NCBI RefSeq assembly: GCF_900114625.1
Contig: NZ_FOZL01000001.1
Location: 2,914,001-2,978,000, forward strand
Origin: Granulicella pectinivorans
GTDB taxonomy: Bacteria; Acidobacteriota; Terriglobia; Terriglobales; Acidobacteriaceae
Length of the DNA: 64,000 nucleotides
Direction of reading: 5' to 3'
The notes beneath the pieces were generated by a model, which had not been told where the DNA came from, made no database searches, and saw only the letters and a program-made list of their open reading frames with translations. Each line of letters starts with the position of its first letter. The stretch's first letter is position 1. Below are positions 17,533-26,907 of this stretch, in pieces. The translations under genes and the position numbers were made by a program.

Positions 17533-18863
17533 AACTCATTCGGCACATCATACGCAGCAGTTCGGTCCTGGCCGTCATGACGCTTAGCGTGACGTCATTG
17601 AGCCCTGCCAGGCTCGTCGCGCAGAGCAGTATAGATGCCTCCGCTTCGCTCACATTGGAGCAAGCGGAGGCGACGGCTCTGAGCAATCAGCCCAGGATGC
17701 TTGCTGCCCAGCTTCGGGCACGATCCTCCATCGAAAGAATCCGCGAAGCGCGCGGGGGCTATCAGCCGATGGTTGCCTTCAACGCCACGGGAGTTCGCGT
17801 GGCGGATACAGGGGCTTCGATCGCCGCGGGAAACATCACGACCTCCGCGGTCTCAGATCGGTTCGCCTATGGTGCCAACCTGTCGCAGATGGTCACGGAC
17901 TTCGGTCGGACAAGCGCCCTCGTTGGGAGCGCTCGCGCCACGGCCGAGGCACAGGCTGACGCGGCGACACTCACGCGCGCACAGGTCCGGCTCAACGTGC
18001 GGGAAGCCTATTACCAGGTGCTTGGGGCGGAGGCAGTCCTGCGAGCGGCGCGAGCGGCGCTAGACAATCGGGCTCTCGTAGCCCGGCAACTTGCAGCCCT
18101 GGCGGCGAGTGAACTCAAATCCACGCTCGACGTTAACTTCGCCAAGGTCTTGCAGAGCGAAGCGGAGTTGGCGGTTGTTCGTGCTGAGAGCACCGTCGCA
18201 CAGCAGCGCTCCCATCTCGCGACGGCAATGGGGCAACGAGCGCCTGTGGTTTCGCCGCTGGCCGACGTGCCCGCCACGCAGGATGCGTTACCGCTTGCAC
18301 CGGACAGCTTGCTCGCGCAAAGCATCGTTCAACGCGCCGATCTGAACGCGTCACAATCCACGCAGAAGGCGGCCGCCCAGTTTGCGCTCTCCGAAAAGCG
18401 ATTGAACTATCCAACACTGAATGTTCTGGGGACAGCCGGGCAGATTCCCTTTCGTGACCACACACTGCACGATAGCTACGCTGCAGTGGGGTTCAACCTC
18501 AATATCCCCGTCTTCAACGGTGGCGCCTATCGGGCTCGTCAGGCAGAGGCGGAACTTGAGGCGAGCGCACGGACTCGCGATACCGAGGAGCTTCGTCTAG
18601 AGGTTGGCGAGCAGGTGCGCGATAGCTGGTATCGCGCGAATGAAGCCTATCGCAGCCTGGACGTGACCACGAGGCTTGTGGGCCAGAGCAAAGAGGCGCT
18701 TCGGTTGGCACAGGATCGCTATGACGCAGGTCTTGGAAGCATTGTTGAGTTGAACGAGGCACAACTCAATGAGACCTCCGCCGAGATTACGGCTGCGGAT
18801 GCAACGTATAGCTACCTGATCCGCCGTGCCGAACTCGACTATGCTGCCGGACTTTTGAACTGA
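17529..18863 (+). CDS. TolC-family outer-membrane efflux protein
   Basis: About 444 residues from a proposed CTG start at 17529, which overlaps the TGA of the previous gene (CTGA) and has GGGAG 8 bases upstream. The added residues KLIRHIIRSSSVLAV join those after the first ATG (17577) to make a complete signal peptide ending LVAQSS. The ATG alone has no ribosome-binding site and a truncated signal. Two OEP repeats are visible: LTLEQAEATALSNQP near the start, long helices, then a second repeat with LNIPVFNGGAYRARQAEAE. It forms the outer-membrane channel for the RND pump encoded downstream. Confidence 0.88.
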   Translation: MKLIRHIIRSSSVLAVMTLSVTSLSPARLVAQSSIDASASLTLEQAEATALSNQPRMLAAQLRARSSIERIREARGGYQPMVAFNATGVRVADTGASIAAGNITTSAVSDRFAYGANLSQMVTDFGRTSALVGSARATAEAQADAATLTRAQVRLNVREAYYQVLGAEAVLRAARAALDNRALVARQLAALAASELKSTLDVNFAKVLQSEAELAVVRAESTVAQQRSHLATAMGQRAPVVSPLADVPATQDALPLAPDSLLAQSIVQRADLNASQSTQKAAAQFALSEKRLNYPTLNVLGTAGQIPFRDHTLHDSYAAVGFNLNIPVFNGGAYRARQAEAELEASARTRDTEELRLEVGEQVRDSWYRANEAYRSLDVTTRLVGQSKEALRLAQDRYDAGLGSIVELNEAQLNETSAEITAADATYSYLIRRAELDYAAGLLN

Positions 18864-18873
18864 GAGGCTTGAA

Positions 18874-20082
18874 ATGCTTTTGAAGCGAACGATGTCCTTG
18901 AGTTTGTTGAGCCTTGGGGGAGCAGCTTTGCTCACAGCCTGCAAATCGAGCCCACCGCCCCCGGCAACGGTTCCGACCGTTCCGGTCGCTACGGTCGGCA
19001 CCGCAACCCTGGCAAACGATCTGACGCTTACGGCGGAGTTCCTGCCTTATCAGGATGTCGATGTCATGGCAAAAGTGGCGGGCTACGTAAAAACCATCTC
19101 AGTGGATATCGGCGACCGTGTGCAGCAGGGCCAGGTCCTTGCGGTTCTTGAGGCCCCCGAAATTCAGAGCGACGTGGCACACGCCAAGGCCGGCGTCGCT
19201 GCAGCGGCGGCGAACATCGTGACCGCGCAGGCTGCCGTTCAGCGGGCCCAGGCAGCAGCAGGCATGGCCAAGCTATCCTACCAGCGCATCCAGGATGTAG
19301 CGAGTAAGGACAAAGGACTCGTGCCGCGTCAGGAGATCGATGTCGCGCAGTCGCGTCAGATGGAAGCCGCCGCACAGTTGGCAAGTGCCGAATCCTCTGT
19401 GCAGGCGGCGAGGGAGGCCAAAGCCGCCGCAGACCAGGAGTATGTGCGGGCCCAGACCATGATGGGATATGCGACGATTCGCGCTCCCTTCGCGGGAGTC
19501 ATCACGAAACGCTATGCCGGCACGGGCTCGATGATTCAGGCGGGCATTGCTTCACAGACGCAGGCGATGCCTGTCGTGAAGCTTGCGCAAAACAGCCTTC
19601 TGCGGCTTATCCTGCCCGTCCCCGTGAACGATGTAGCGGATGTCAAGAACGGGCAGACCGTCGATGTGAATGTATCCAGTCTCGGTCGAAGATTGCAGGG
19701 CACGGTGACGCGCTCGACAGATTCGGTGCAGACGGCAACACGGACGATGGACACCGAAGTGGATGTGCCGAATCGTGACGGTTCGCTGGTACCTGGCATG
19801 TATGCGGAGGTTCATCTCCATCTTGCCGCTCGTCCAAACGTGTTGAGTGTCCCGATCGATGCTGTCGATGGTCTCGGAACCAGCGTGCAGCAGGCGTATG
19901 TCGTACGCGATGGAATCGTTCATCTCGTAACCGTGAAGACCGGGCTGCAAACGCCCAATCGTTTGGAGATCCTCTCTGGACTTGCGGAAGGCGACAGGGT
20001 CATCGTCGGCCGTCACACCGGGCTGGCTGATGGCGAGCGGGTCGACGCGCAAGCCGCAGGCTACGAAGGCAACGCGCACTAG
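18874..20082 (+). CDS. RND efflux periplasmic adaptor lipoprotein
   Basis: 402 residues. The N-terminus has a lipoprotein signal with the lipobox LLTAC, so the mature protein is anchored by Cys. Next come the biotinyl-lipoyl half motifs (VAGYVKTISVDIGDRVQQGQ), a long alpha-helical hairpin rich in Ala and Gln, the second half motif (YATIRAPFAGVITKRY), and a beta-barrel and membrane-proximal domain. GAGAGG precedes the ATG. It lies 10 bases after the TolC gene and 24 before the pump gene. It bridges pump and channel. Confidence 0.93.
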   Translation: MLLKRTMSLSLLSLGGAALLTACKSSPPPPATVPTVPVATVGTATLANDLTLTAEFLPYQDVDVMAKVAGYVKTISVDIGDRVQQGQVLAVLEAPEIQSDVAHAKAGVAAAAANIVTAQAAVQRAQAAAGMAKLSYQRIQDVASKDKGLVPRQEIDVAQSRQMEAAAQLASAESSVQAAREAKAAADQEYVRAQTMMGYATIRAPFAGVITKRYAGTGSMIQAGIASQTQAMPVVKLAQNSLLRLILPVPVNDVADVKNGQTVDVNVSSLGRRLQGTVTRSTDSVQTATRTMDTEVDVPNRDGSLVPGMYAEVHLHLAARPNVLSVPIDAVDGLGTSVQQAYVVRDGIVHLVTVKTGLQTPNRLEILSGLAEGDRVIVGRHTGLADGERVDAQAAGYEGNAH

Positions 20083-20106
20083 CGCAGATCGAGCGAAAGA
20101 GGCACC

Positions 20107-23100
20107 ATGTCCGGATTTTCCATTCGTAACCCATATCTGATCGTTGTGCTGTGCCTTGTGGTCATGATCCTTGGGACCGTCAGCGTGTCGGATATGCCGG
20201 TGGATATGTTCCCACCCATCAATCTGCCCGTGGTGGCTGTCGCGACGTTCTACTCGGGCATGCCGCCGCAGCAGATTGAAGCGAACATCACGTATCACCT
20301 CGAGCGGCAGTTCACGCTGGCAGGCGGCATCGACCACATGGAGTCGCGCTCGTTGCCTGGTGTCTCGCTCATCAAGGTTTATTTTCGCGCCGGAACCGAT
20401 CCGGATTCCGATGCCGCAACCATCTCCTCACTCGCCATGAGCGATCTGCGCGACATGCCACCGGGGACGTATCCGCCGATCGTGTTGAAGCAGGATGCTT
20501 CGAGCATGCCGGTGGCGCTGGTGCCGCTCAGCGGCTCAGGCCTGAATGAGAGCAAACTGAAAGACCTTGCGCAGAACTTTGTGCGCAATCAGCTTGCGAG
20601 TGTTCCAGGTGCCAGCGTCACGCAGCCCTTCGGTGGACGCTGGCGGCAGATCATGCTGTATGCCGATCCCACCAAGCTGGAGGCCAACCAACTCAGCCCG
20701 ATGGATGTGGTCAGGGCAGTGAATGATTCGAATGTCATTTTGCCTGCAGGCGATGTGCAGATTGGACGATACGACTACAACATCTACACGAACTCGATGC
20801 TGAAGGGCGCGGACGACATCGCAACCGTGCCGCTGAAGACCGTAGGACAGTCGCCGGTGCGTGTCGGCGATGTTGCCACCGCGCAGGACTCGTTCGGTCT
20901 GCAATACAACGTCGTCCGTGTGAACGGCCAGCGGGGTGTCTATCTGCCCATCTTCAAGCAGGGCGGAGATTCCAACACCATTGCGATTGTCGACGGAGTC
21001 AAGGAGAAGCTGAAGAACCTCGTGGATGTCCCGTCATCGTTAAGGAGTACCGTGGTCTTCGATCAGTCGCGCTTCGTGAAGACGGCCATTACGACGCTGC
21101 TCCATGAGGGCGGCGTCGGACTCTTTCTTACTTGCCTCATGATCCTGATCTTCCTCGGCAGTATCCGTGCGACGCTGGCGGTGTTCTTCTCCATTCCGCT
21201 TTCACTGCTGGCGACCTTCTTCGTGCTGAAGCTGACTGGCAGTTCTATCAACAGTATGGTCTTGGGCGGCTTGGCTCTTGCCCTTTCACGGCTCATCGAT
21301 AACTCGGTGGTCGTGCTCGAGAACATCTTTCGGCATCTGGAAGAGGGCGAATCGCCGGTCGTGGCGGCGGAGCGCGGCGGTAAAGAAGTGGCGTTGCCTG
21401 TACTCGCCGCAACATTGACGACGGTGGTTGTGTTCTTCCCGGTAACGATGCTCTATGGAGTCAGCAAGTTCCTCTTCTCGGCTCTTGCGCTCGCTGTGGT
21501 CATCTCACTCTTCGCGTCCTACTTTGTCGCGCTCACGGTTGTTCCGCTCTTCTGTGCTCGCTTCATCAAGACTGCGCATGGCGATGTCGATCACGAGTCG
21601 GCCGAGACGGAAGAGATGATTGTGGCTGAACCTGCCTCTCATCATTATGGCCTATGGGCACGCTTCAACGCCTGGTTCGCGCGCAGCTTCGATAGACTCC
21701 TGCATGGTTATGATGGCATGGTCGCAAAGGTATTGGATAAGCCGAAGGCTGTGCTCCTGGGCTTCGGAGGCTTCTTCCTACTGAGCCTTTCGCTGTTTCC
21801 CTTGATGGGGCTATCGTTCTTTCCCCGCACCGATGCGGGACAGTTCGTCATCAGCTTCAAGGCACCCTCCGGAACGAAGCTGGAGGCTACCGAAGAAGAA
21901 GCCGCGAAGGTCGAGGGCATCGTACGTCGCGTCGTGTCGAAACACGATATGGACATGACGGTCACCAACATCGGCGTCGATCCTGGCTTCTCCGCTCTAT
22001 TCTCTCCCAACGCCGCGATGCACACCGGCTTCACGCAGGTGGCGCTCTCGGAAGATCACAAGACAAGCAGCTTTACCTATATCGACGAGGTGAAGAAGAC
22101 CATCACGAAGGAGTTGCCGGAGCTCCAGACGTTCTATTCGAGCGGCAGCCTCGTCGACGGTGTATTGAACATGGGCTCGCCTGCTCCCATTGATGTGCGA
22201 GTGGCTGGCAACGACGTGACCGCGGATTACGCGCTGGCTCAGAAGATAGCCGGAAAGATCAAGGATGTGCGCGGCGTAGCGGATGTATACATTCCGCAGG
22301 ACCTCGACTACCCATCGCTCCGCATCACTATCGATCGCACCCGCGCAAGTGAACTTGGCCTGACCGAAAAAGAGACGGTATCGAACATCATTACGGCACT
22401 CACATCGAACCAGATGATTGCGCCAAGTATCTGGATTGATCCCAACAGCGGAAACAACTACTTCCTGACCGTGATGTACAAAGAGGGTCAGGTCAAGTCG
22501 CTCGAAGACCTCAAGGCAATTCCCCTGCATGGCGCTCACATTGCCAACGCCACACGACTGGATATGGTTGCAAAGATCGAGCAGTTCAACGCGCCGACCG
22601 AGATGGATCACACCCAGATTCGCAGGGTGCTCGACATCTACGTCCGCCCGCAGGCGGAAGATCTTGGCCGCATCGCCAAAGAGATTCAGAAGATCGTCGA
22701 CGAGTCTAATCCGCCTCACGGCATCAACGTCGCGCTGACTGGAAGCGTCGCATCGATGAACTCGTCCTTCCAGAGCTTTGCCATCGGCCTCACGCTGTCG
22801 GTTCTGCTGCTTTACCTGATCCTCGTCGCCCAGTTCCGTTCGTTCATGGACCCCTTCATCATCCTTCTCGCTCTTCCTCCCGGGATAGCGGGCGTACTCA
22901 TCGTCCTTCCCCTGTGGGGCACGACGCTCAATGTCATGTCGCTGATGGGAGTCGTCATGCTGGCTGGTATCGCGGTCTCGAACAGCATCCTGATCGTAGA
23001 GTTCGCCAAACACCTGCTGGAGGAAGGAAGAGGAGTTCGCGATGCCATCATCACGTCGTGCCGGGTACGCCTACGGCCCATCCTGATGACGTCGCTGGCA

Positions 23101-23265
23101 ACCGTGATCGGCCTGCTTCCCATGGCGTTGAAGCTGGGCGAGGGAAGCGAGTCGTACGCTCCGCTTGCGCAGGCGCTCATTGGGGGTCTCACTCTCTCAG
23201 TGTTGCTCACAGTCTTTCTGGTTCCGGCGGGGTTTCTTCTGGCATACCGGAACCGTTCACTCTGA
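20107..23265 (+). CDS. RND efflux pump, inner-membrane subunit
   Basis: 1052 residues with the RND plan: TM1 at the start, a large periplasmic porter loop, TM2-TM6, a second porter loop and TM7-TM12, each visible as hydrophobic blocks. In TM4 the sequence SRLIDNSVVVLENIFRH (about residue 397) has Asp-Asn where AcrB-type pumps have the proton-relay Asp-Asp; DN is known in some RND branches. It is the last gene of a four-gene operon that encodes a complete tripartite pump. Substrate class (drug, metal or lipid-like compound) cannot be read from the sequence. Confidence 0.93.
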   Translation: MSGFSIRNPYLIVVLCLVVMILGTVSVSDMPVDMFPPINLPVVAVATFYSGMPPQQIEANITYHLERQFTLAGGIDHMESRSLPGVSLIKVYFRAGTDPDSDAATISSLAMSDLRDMPPGTYPPIVLKQDASSMPVALVPLSGSGLNESKLKDLAQNFVRNQLASVPGASVTQPFGGRWRQIMLYADPTKLEANQLSPMDVVRAVNDSNVILPAGDVQIGRYDYNIYTNSMLKGADDIATVPLKTVGQSPVRVGDVATAQDSFGLQYNVVRVNGQRGVYLPIFKQGGDSNTIAIVDGVKEKLKNLVDVPSSLRSTVVFDQSRFVKTAITTLLHEGGVGLFLTCLMILIFLGSIRATLAVFFSIPLSLLATFFVLKLTGSSINSMVLGGLALALSRLIDNSVVVLENIFRHLEEGESPVVAAERGGKEVALPVLAATLTTVVVFFPVTMLYGVSKFLFSALALAVVISLFASYFVALTVVPLFCARFIKTAHGDVDHESAETEEMIVAEPASHHYGLWARFNAWFARSFDRLLHGYDGMVAKVLDKPKAVLLGFGGFFLLSLSLFPLMGLSFFPRTDAGQFVISFKAPSGTKLEATEEEAAKVEGIVRRVVSKHDMDMTVTNIGVDPGFSALFSPNAAMHTGFTQVALSEDHKTSSFTYIDEVKKTITKELPELQTFYSSGSLVDGVLNMGSPAPIDVRVAGNDVTADYALAQKIAGKIKDVRGVADVYIPQDLDYPSLRITIDRTRASELGLTEKETVSNIITALTSNQMIAPSIWIDPNSGNNYFLTVMYKEGQVKSLEDLKAIPLHGAHIANATRLDMVAKIEQFNAPTEMDHTQIRRVLDIYVRPQAEDLGRIAKEIQKIVDESNPPHGINVALTGSVASMNSSFQSFAIGLTLSVLLLYLILVAQFRSFMDPFIILLALPPGIAGVLIVLPLWGTTLNVMSLMGVVMLAGIAVSNSILIVEFAKHLLEEGRGVRDAIITSCRVRLRPILMTSLATVIGLLPMALKLGEGSESYAPLAQALIGGLTLSVLLTVFLVPAGFLLAYRNRSL

Positions 23266-23396
23266 GCCAGCATGCAGCCGCACATCTCTCTGGAGCGAAC
23301 ACTCGACACCTTAACTCCCGATCTTTCCCTCCATAGGAGTGAATCAATTAGAGTGGCAAGGATAGTTTGACTGTCGTTGAGAGAGGATTTCACCCC

Positions 23397-25256
23397 ATGT
23401 TTCGTATTCCCATATCTCGTCGCCTGGTGGTGGGGGGGGCTTTGGCTGTTTGCTTTGTGTCTGGTGTGGGTGGTGCGCAAGAGGTCCGACCTGTGGGGCG
23501 GTTTGCGGTGGATGGCGGGCGGTTTTTGATGGACGGGAATCCCTACCAGATCATTGCGGGGGACATGCATTCGGTGCGGGTTCCGCGGGCGTACTGGCGG
23601 GAACGTCTGCATGCGATGAAGGCGATGGGGCTCAATACGCTGACGACGTACGCGTTCTGGAACGTGCATGAGCCGCGGCCTGGGGTGTACGACTTTTCCG
23701 GTCAGAACGACCTGGCGGAGTATCTTCGCGAGGCGCAGCAGGAGGGGTTGAACGTCATCCTGCGGCCGGGGCCTTATGTGTGCGCGGAGTGGGAGCTGGG
23801 CGGGTATCCTTCGTGGCTGTTGAAGGATCGCAGTCTGGTGCTGCGGTCGAACGATCCGAAGTACAGGGCGGCGGTGAACCGGTGGTTTGAGCGGCTGGCG
23901 AAGGAGATCAAGCCTCTGCTGCTGAAGAATGGCGGGCCGATCATCGCAATCCAGGTGGAGAACGAGTACGGTGCGTTCGGGGACGACAAGGAGTACCTGG
24001 AGCAACTGAAGGACGAATTGATCCATGTGGGGCTTGGAGATACGGTTCTGTTTACGTCGAACCAGGGGCCGGACCTGGCGAAGGGATCGTTGCCGGAGCT
24101 TCCGGCGGTGGTGAACTTCGGCAGCGGGAACGCGGAGAAGAGCCTGCGGATGCTGAAGGAGTTTCGGCCGGATGGACCGCAGATGGTGGGCGAGTACTGG
24201 GCGGGGTGGTTCGATAAATGGGGCGAGGAGCACCACCAGACGGATGGGAAGCGGGAGGCGGCGGAGTTCCGCTCGATGCTGGAGCGTGGAGATTCTGTCT
24301 CGATCTATATGTTCCACGGGGGCTCGACGTTTGGGTGGATGAATGGGGCGGACTCGCATACGGGGACGGATTATCACCCGGATACGAGCAGCTACGACTA
24401 CGACGCGCCGCTCGATGAGGCGGGGAATCCTACGTATAAATACGCGCTTTTGCAGCAGGCGATTGCGGATGTGACCCACACCCGGCCGGCGGGATTGCCT
24501 CCGATGACGAAGCGGGCGGTCTTTCCGGTAGCGGAGAAGATGCTCTCGGCTTCGTTGTGGGAGAGCCTGCCCAAGCCGGTTCACTCGACCGTGCCGCTGA
24601 CGTTTGAAGACCTGGACCAGAACTATGGGTATGTGCTGTATCGGACGGCGCTGAAGCCGGGGGATGGCGGGAAGCTGGTGCTGGGCGGGCTGCACGACTA
24701 TGCCCAGGTGTATGTGGACAGGCGGCTGGTGGGGACGCTGGATCGCCGGCTTGGCAATGAAACCCTAGAGTTGCCGCGTGTTTCGGCTGCCGCAACGCTG
24801 GATATTCTGGTGGAGAATACAGGGCGCGTGAACTACTCGCATGCGATTCGCGGCGAGCGGGCGGGGCTGACGGGTGAGGTGACGCTCGATGGGAAGAAGC
24901 CGAAGGAGTGGGAGAACTTTTCGCTGGAGATGAAGGACGTTCCGCAGATGCCGATGCGTCCGCTGCCTTGCTCGGGGCCGTGTTTTTACTCGGTGGCGAT
25001 GCAGACGGAGACGCCGGCGGATACGTATCTCGATACGCGTCACTTGCATAAGGGGCAGATGTGGGTTGGCGAGCATAACCTGGGGCGGTTCTGGTCGATT
25101 GGGCCGCAGTTTGCGTTGTTCACGCCGGGTCCGTGGCTGAAGCAAGGGACGACGACGCTGCGGTTCTTCGACCTGATGGGGGATGCGACGGAGAAGGTCA
25201 GCACGGCGACAGAGCCGATCTTTGGGGCGGTGACGCATGACCGGGAGAGCCAATAG
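23397..25256 (+). CDS. Exported beta-galactosidase, glycoside hydrolase family 35
   Basis: About 619 residues from ATG 23397, with GAGAGG about 10 bases upstream; a TTG at 23367 is less likely. The N-terminus (ISRRLVVGGALAVCF) is a signal peptide with an Arg pair. GH35 hallmarks are GGPIIAIQVENEYG with acid/base Glu near residue 190 and MVGEYWAGWFDKWGE with nucleophile Glu near 266; C-terminal jelly-roll domains follow. It hydrolyses terminal beta-galactosides in the periplasm or outside the cell. It converges on the six-gene operon that contains a GH42 beta-galactosidase, so galactan or galactoside use is a reasonable shared role. Confidence 0.93.
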   Translation: MFRIPISRRLVVGGALAVCFVSGVGGAQEVRPVGRFAVDGGRFLMDGNPYQIIAGDMHSVRVPRAYWRERLHAMKAMGLNTLTTYAFWNVHEPRPGVYDFSGQNDLAEYLREAQQEGLNVILRPGPYVCAEWELGGYPSWLLKDRSLVLRSNDPKYRAAVNRWFERLAKEIKPLLLKNGGPIIAIQVENEYGAFGDDKEYLEQLKDELIHVGLGDTVLFTSNQGPDLAKGSLPELPAVVNFGSGNAEKSLRMLKEFRPDGPQMVGEYWAGWFDKWGEEHHQTDGKREAAEFRSMLERGDSVSIYMFHGGSTFGWMNGADSHTGTDYHPDTSSYDYDAPLDEAGNPTYKYALLQQAIADVTHTRPAGLPPMTKRAVFPVAEKMLSASLWESLPKPVHSTVPLTFEDLDQNYGYVLYRTALKPGDGGKLVLGGLHDYAQVYVDRRLVGTLDRRLGNETLELPRVSAAATLDILVENTGRVNYSHAIRGERAGLTGEVTLDGKKPKEWENFSLEMKDVPQMPMRPLPCSGPCFYSVAMQTETPADTYLDTRHLHKGQMWVGEHNLGRFWSIGPQFALFTPGPWLKQGTTTLRFFDLMGDATEKVSTATEPIFGAVTHDRESQ

Positions 25257-25287
25257 AGGTCCGACCACCGGGGTTGAACGTGGTATG

Positions 25288-25317
25288 AAAGTGCACCGGT
25301 TTCGGTGCACTTTTTAT
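25288..25317 (+). terminator. Intrinsic terminator of the GH35 gene
   Basis: A 10-bp perfect stem (AAAGTGCACC with GGTGCACTTT), 6-base loop and T-rich tail (TTTTTATTTT across the stem end) start 31 bases after the stop codon. This is the clearest Rho-independent terminator in the window. Confidence 0.88.
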
Positions 25318-25762
25318 TTTGCCCGTATCGTGGCGATCTAAAGGAGTTGCGGGTGGGCGATGCGAAAAACTCAAGGTTTCACCATGCAGCTTTTGGATGG
25401 TAAACGATGGGTTTTTGCGCGGAAAATGTGGACATTGAACCGTAAATGCGCGTTTTCGGAAAGTGGTCTGTTTTGGATTCGATTACCGCGCAGTGGGGGG
25501 ATTCACAACAAAGATCGGGGGATGAAAGACGGATCAGGACAGACGACGGCGGGGATGCGAGGAGATCGTATTCCCGGAGCTTGCATGCAAAAGCAAAAGC
25601 AACGGCCCGGGGCTTGAGCCCCTTCTTTTTTTTCGCCGTTGACGTGTGGCTAAAGCTCCCCTCTAAGGCTAAGGGCAAGGGTAACGGGCAACGGCAACAG
25701 CAGATTCCCTTCGGGGTGACAACCAAGAGGGCAAGGGCAAAGACCGGGTGGCAGTGAGGGGA
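25318..25762 (+). other. Non-coding gap, possible small RNA or degenerate intergenic repeat
   Basis: No convincing gene. Short open frames here lack ribosome-binding sites and codon bias. The stretch ends in a second terminator-like structure at 25609-25632 and contains purine-rich near-repeats (GGGCAAGGG, GGCAACGGCAAC, AGAGGGCAAGGGCAAAG) at 25670-25745. A transcript between the two terminators is possible but not shown. Confidence 0.35.
25609..25632 (+). terminator. Second terminator-like hairpin with long T-run
   Basis: GGGGC-TTGA-GCCCC (5-bp stem, 4-base loop) followed by TTCTTTTTTTT. It is not next to any plus-strand gene end, since the GH35 transcript already has a terminator 300 bases upstream. 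Confidence 0.65.
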
Positions 25763-26905
25763 CTAGGTTGTGGTGGACATGGGGGCGTCCAGGAAGCGGC
25801 GCTTCAGCCATGCTCTTACCGGTTCGTCGTAGAGCTTGAGGCAGGCGTAGGCGATGGTTACAGCGACGATGAGGAGGAGGACTCCGACCGGGGCGCCGAT
25901 TCGGGCAGGGACCTTATCGCGGGTGACCCAGGCGGTGTACCAGTAGATCAAAGGGTAGTGGGTGATGTAGAGGGGGTAGGAGAGTTCGCCGAAGAACTTG
26001 CAGAGGCGCATCGGGAAGCCTCCGGTCACGCTGTCTCCTGCGCCCATGGCTACGATGAGCGGGAAGACGACGATGATGCAGAGCGCTTCGTAGAGGCCAT
26101 TCATCCAGAGATGCTGGGGGCCTCCGATTCTGGGGAACGCCAGGAGGATGACGATGAGGACGCTGCAGATCGCGAAGGCGTTTTTGATGTGGATGCGTTT
26201 GCCGAGACGCATGAGCAGGATGCCGGCGAAGAAGGGGTAGAGGAGGCGGGCGAAGCCGATGTGGAGCTGGGTTGGGTCGACGGACCAGCCGCCGATGACG
26301 TCGCCGCGCGGGCCGAAGACGGTGAGTTGGATGAGCAGGCCGGCGGAGAGGAGGACGAGGACTCCCATGGCCTTGTTCGAGAGCTTGCGGAAGCCGATGG
26401 CGTAGAGGATGTTGGCGATGTACTCGAAGAAGAGGGACCAGGCGGGGCCGTCGAGGGGGTGCATCTCCTGCCAGCCGCGGATGTCCATGGAGGGCAGCAC
26501 AGGGATGAGGGTGAAGCCGATGACCATGAAGAGAAGCGTCTTCCAGACAGGCGTGGTTGCGACGAGCGAGAACATGGGGCAGAACTGGAGATAGAAGAGG
26601 GCGGCGCCGATGATGCTGCCCATGATGACCATGGGTTGCAGGCGGACGAGGCGGCGCTTGTAGAAGTCCCACTGGCTCATCTTGCCCCAGCGATCGTCGT
26701 AGGCGTAGGCGACGACGAAGCCGGAGAGCAGGAAGAAGAAGTCGACGGCGAGGTAACCGTGGTTGATGAGCTGGGTGAAGCGGTTGTCGTTGGCGTAGGC
26801 CTCGAAGGTGTGGAAGATGACGACCATGAGGGCCGCGACGCCGCGGAGGCCGTCGAGGATCTCGTAGTGATGCTTGGTGGGCAGATACGGGGTGGACTTG
26901 GTCAT
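25763..26905 (-). CDS. Acyltransferase 3 family membrane protein
   Basis: 380 residues with about ten hydrophobic segments. The N-terminal LDGLRGVAALMVVIFHTFE carries the conserved Arg and His of the acyltransferase-3 (OafA/NodX) family, integral enzymes that transfer acetyl or other acyl groups to sugars of polysaccharides or glycolipids. YLAVDFFFLLSGFVVAYAY is also diagnostic. It is the last gene of the minus-strand operon and starts 2 bases after the GH42 stop, so it is cotranscribed with the galactosidase and TonB receptor. The acceptor is unknown. Confidence 0.9.
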   Translation of the reverse strand: MTKSTPYLPTKHHYEILDGLRGVAALMVVIFHTFEAYANDNRFTQLINHGYLAVDFFFLLSGFVVAYAYDDRWGKMSQWDFYKRRLVRLQPMVIMGSIIGAALFYLQFCPMFSLVATTPVWKTLLFMVIGFTLIPVLPSMDIRGWQEMHPLDGPAWSLFFEYIANILYAIGFRKLSNKAMGVLVLLSAGLLIQLTVFGPRGDVIGGWSVDPTQLHIGFARLLYPFFAGILLMRLGKRIHIKNAFAICSVLIVILLAFPRIGGPQHLWMNGLYEALCIIVVFPLIVAMGAGDSVTGGFPMRLCKFFGELSYPLYITHYPLIYWYTAWVTRDKVPARIGAPVGVLLLIVAVTIAYACLKLYDEPVRAWLKRRFLDAPMSTTT

Positions 26906-26907
26906 GC

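Noticed and set aside
25360..25757. Short frames in the GH35/acyltransferase gap
   Set aside because: Composition and lack of ribosome-binding sites do not support coding; the region carries terminators and repeats.
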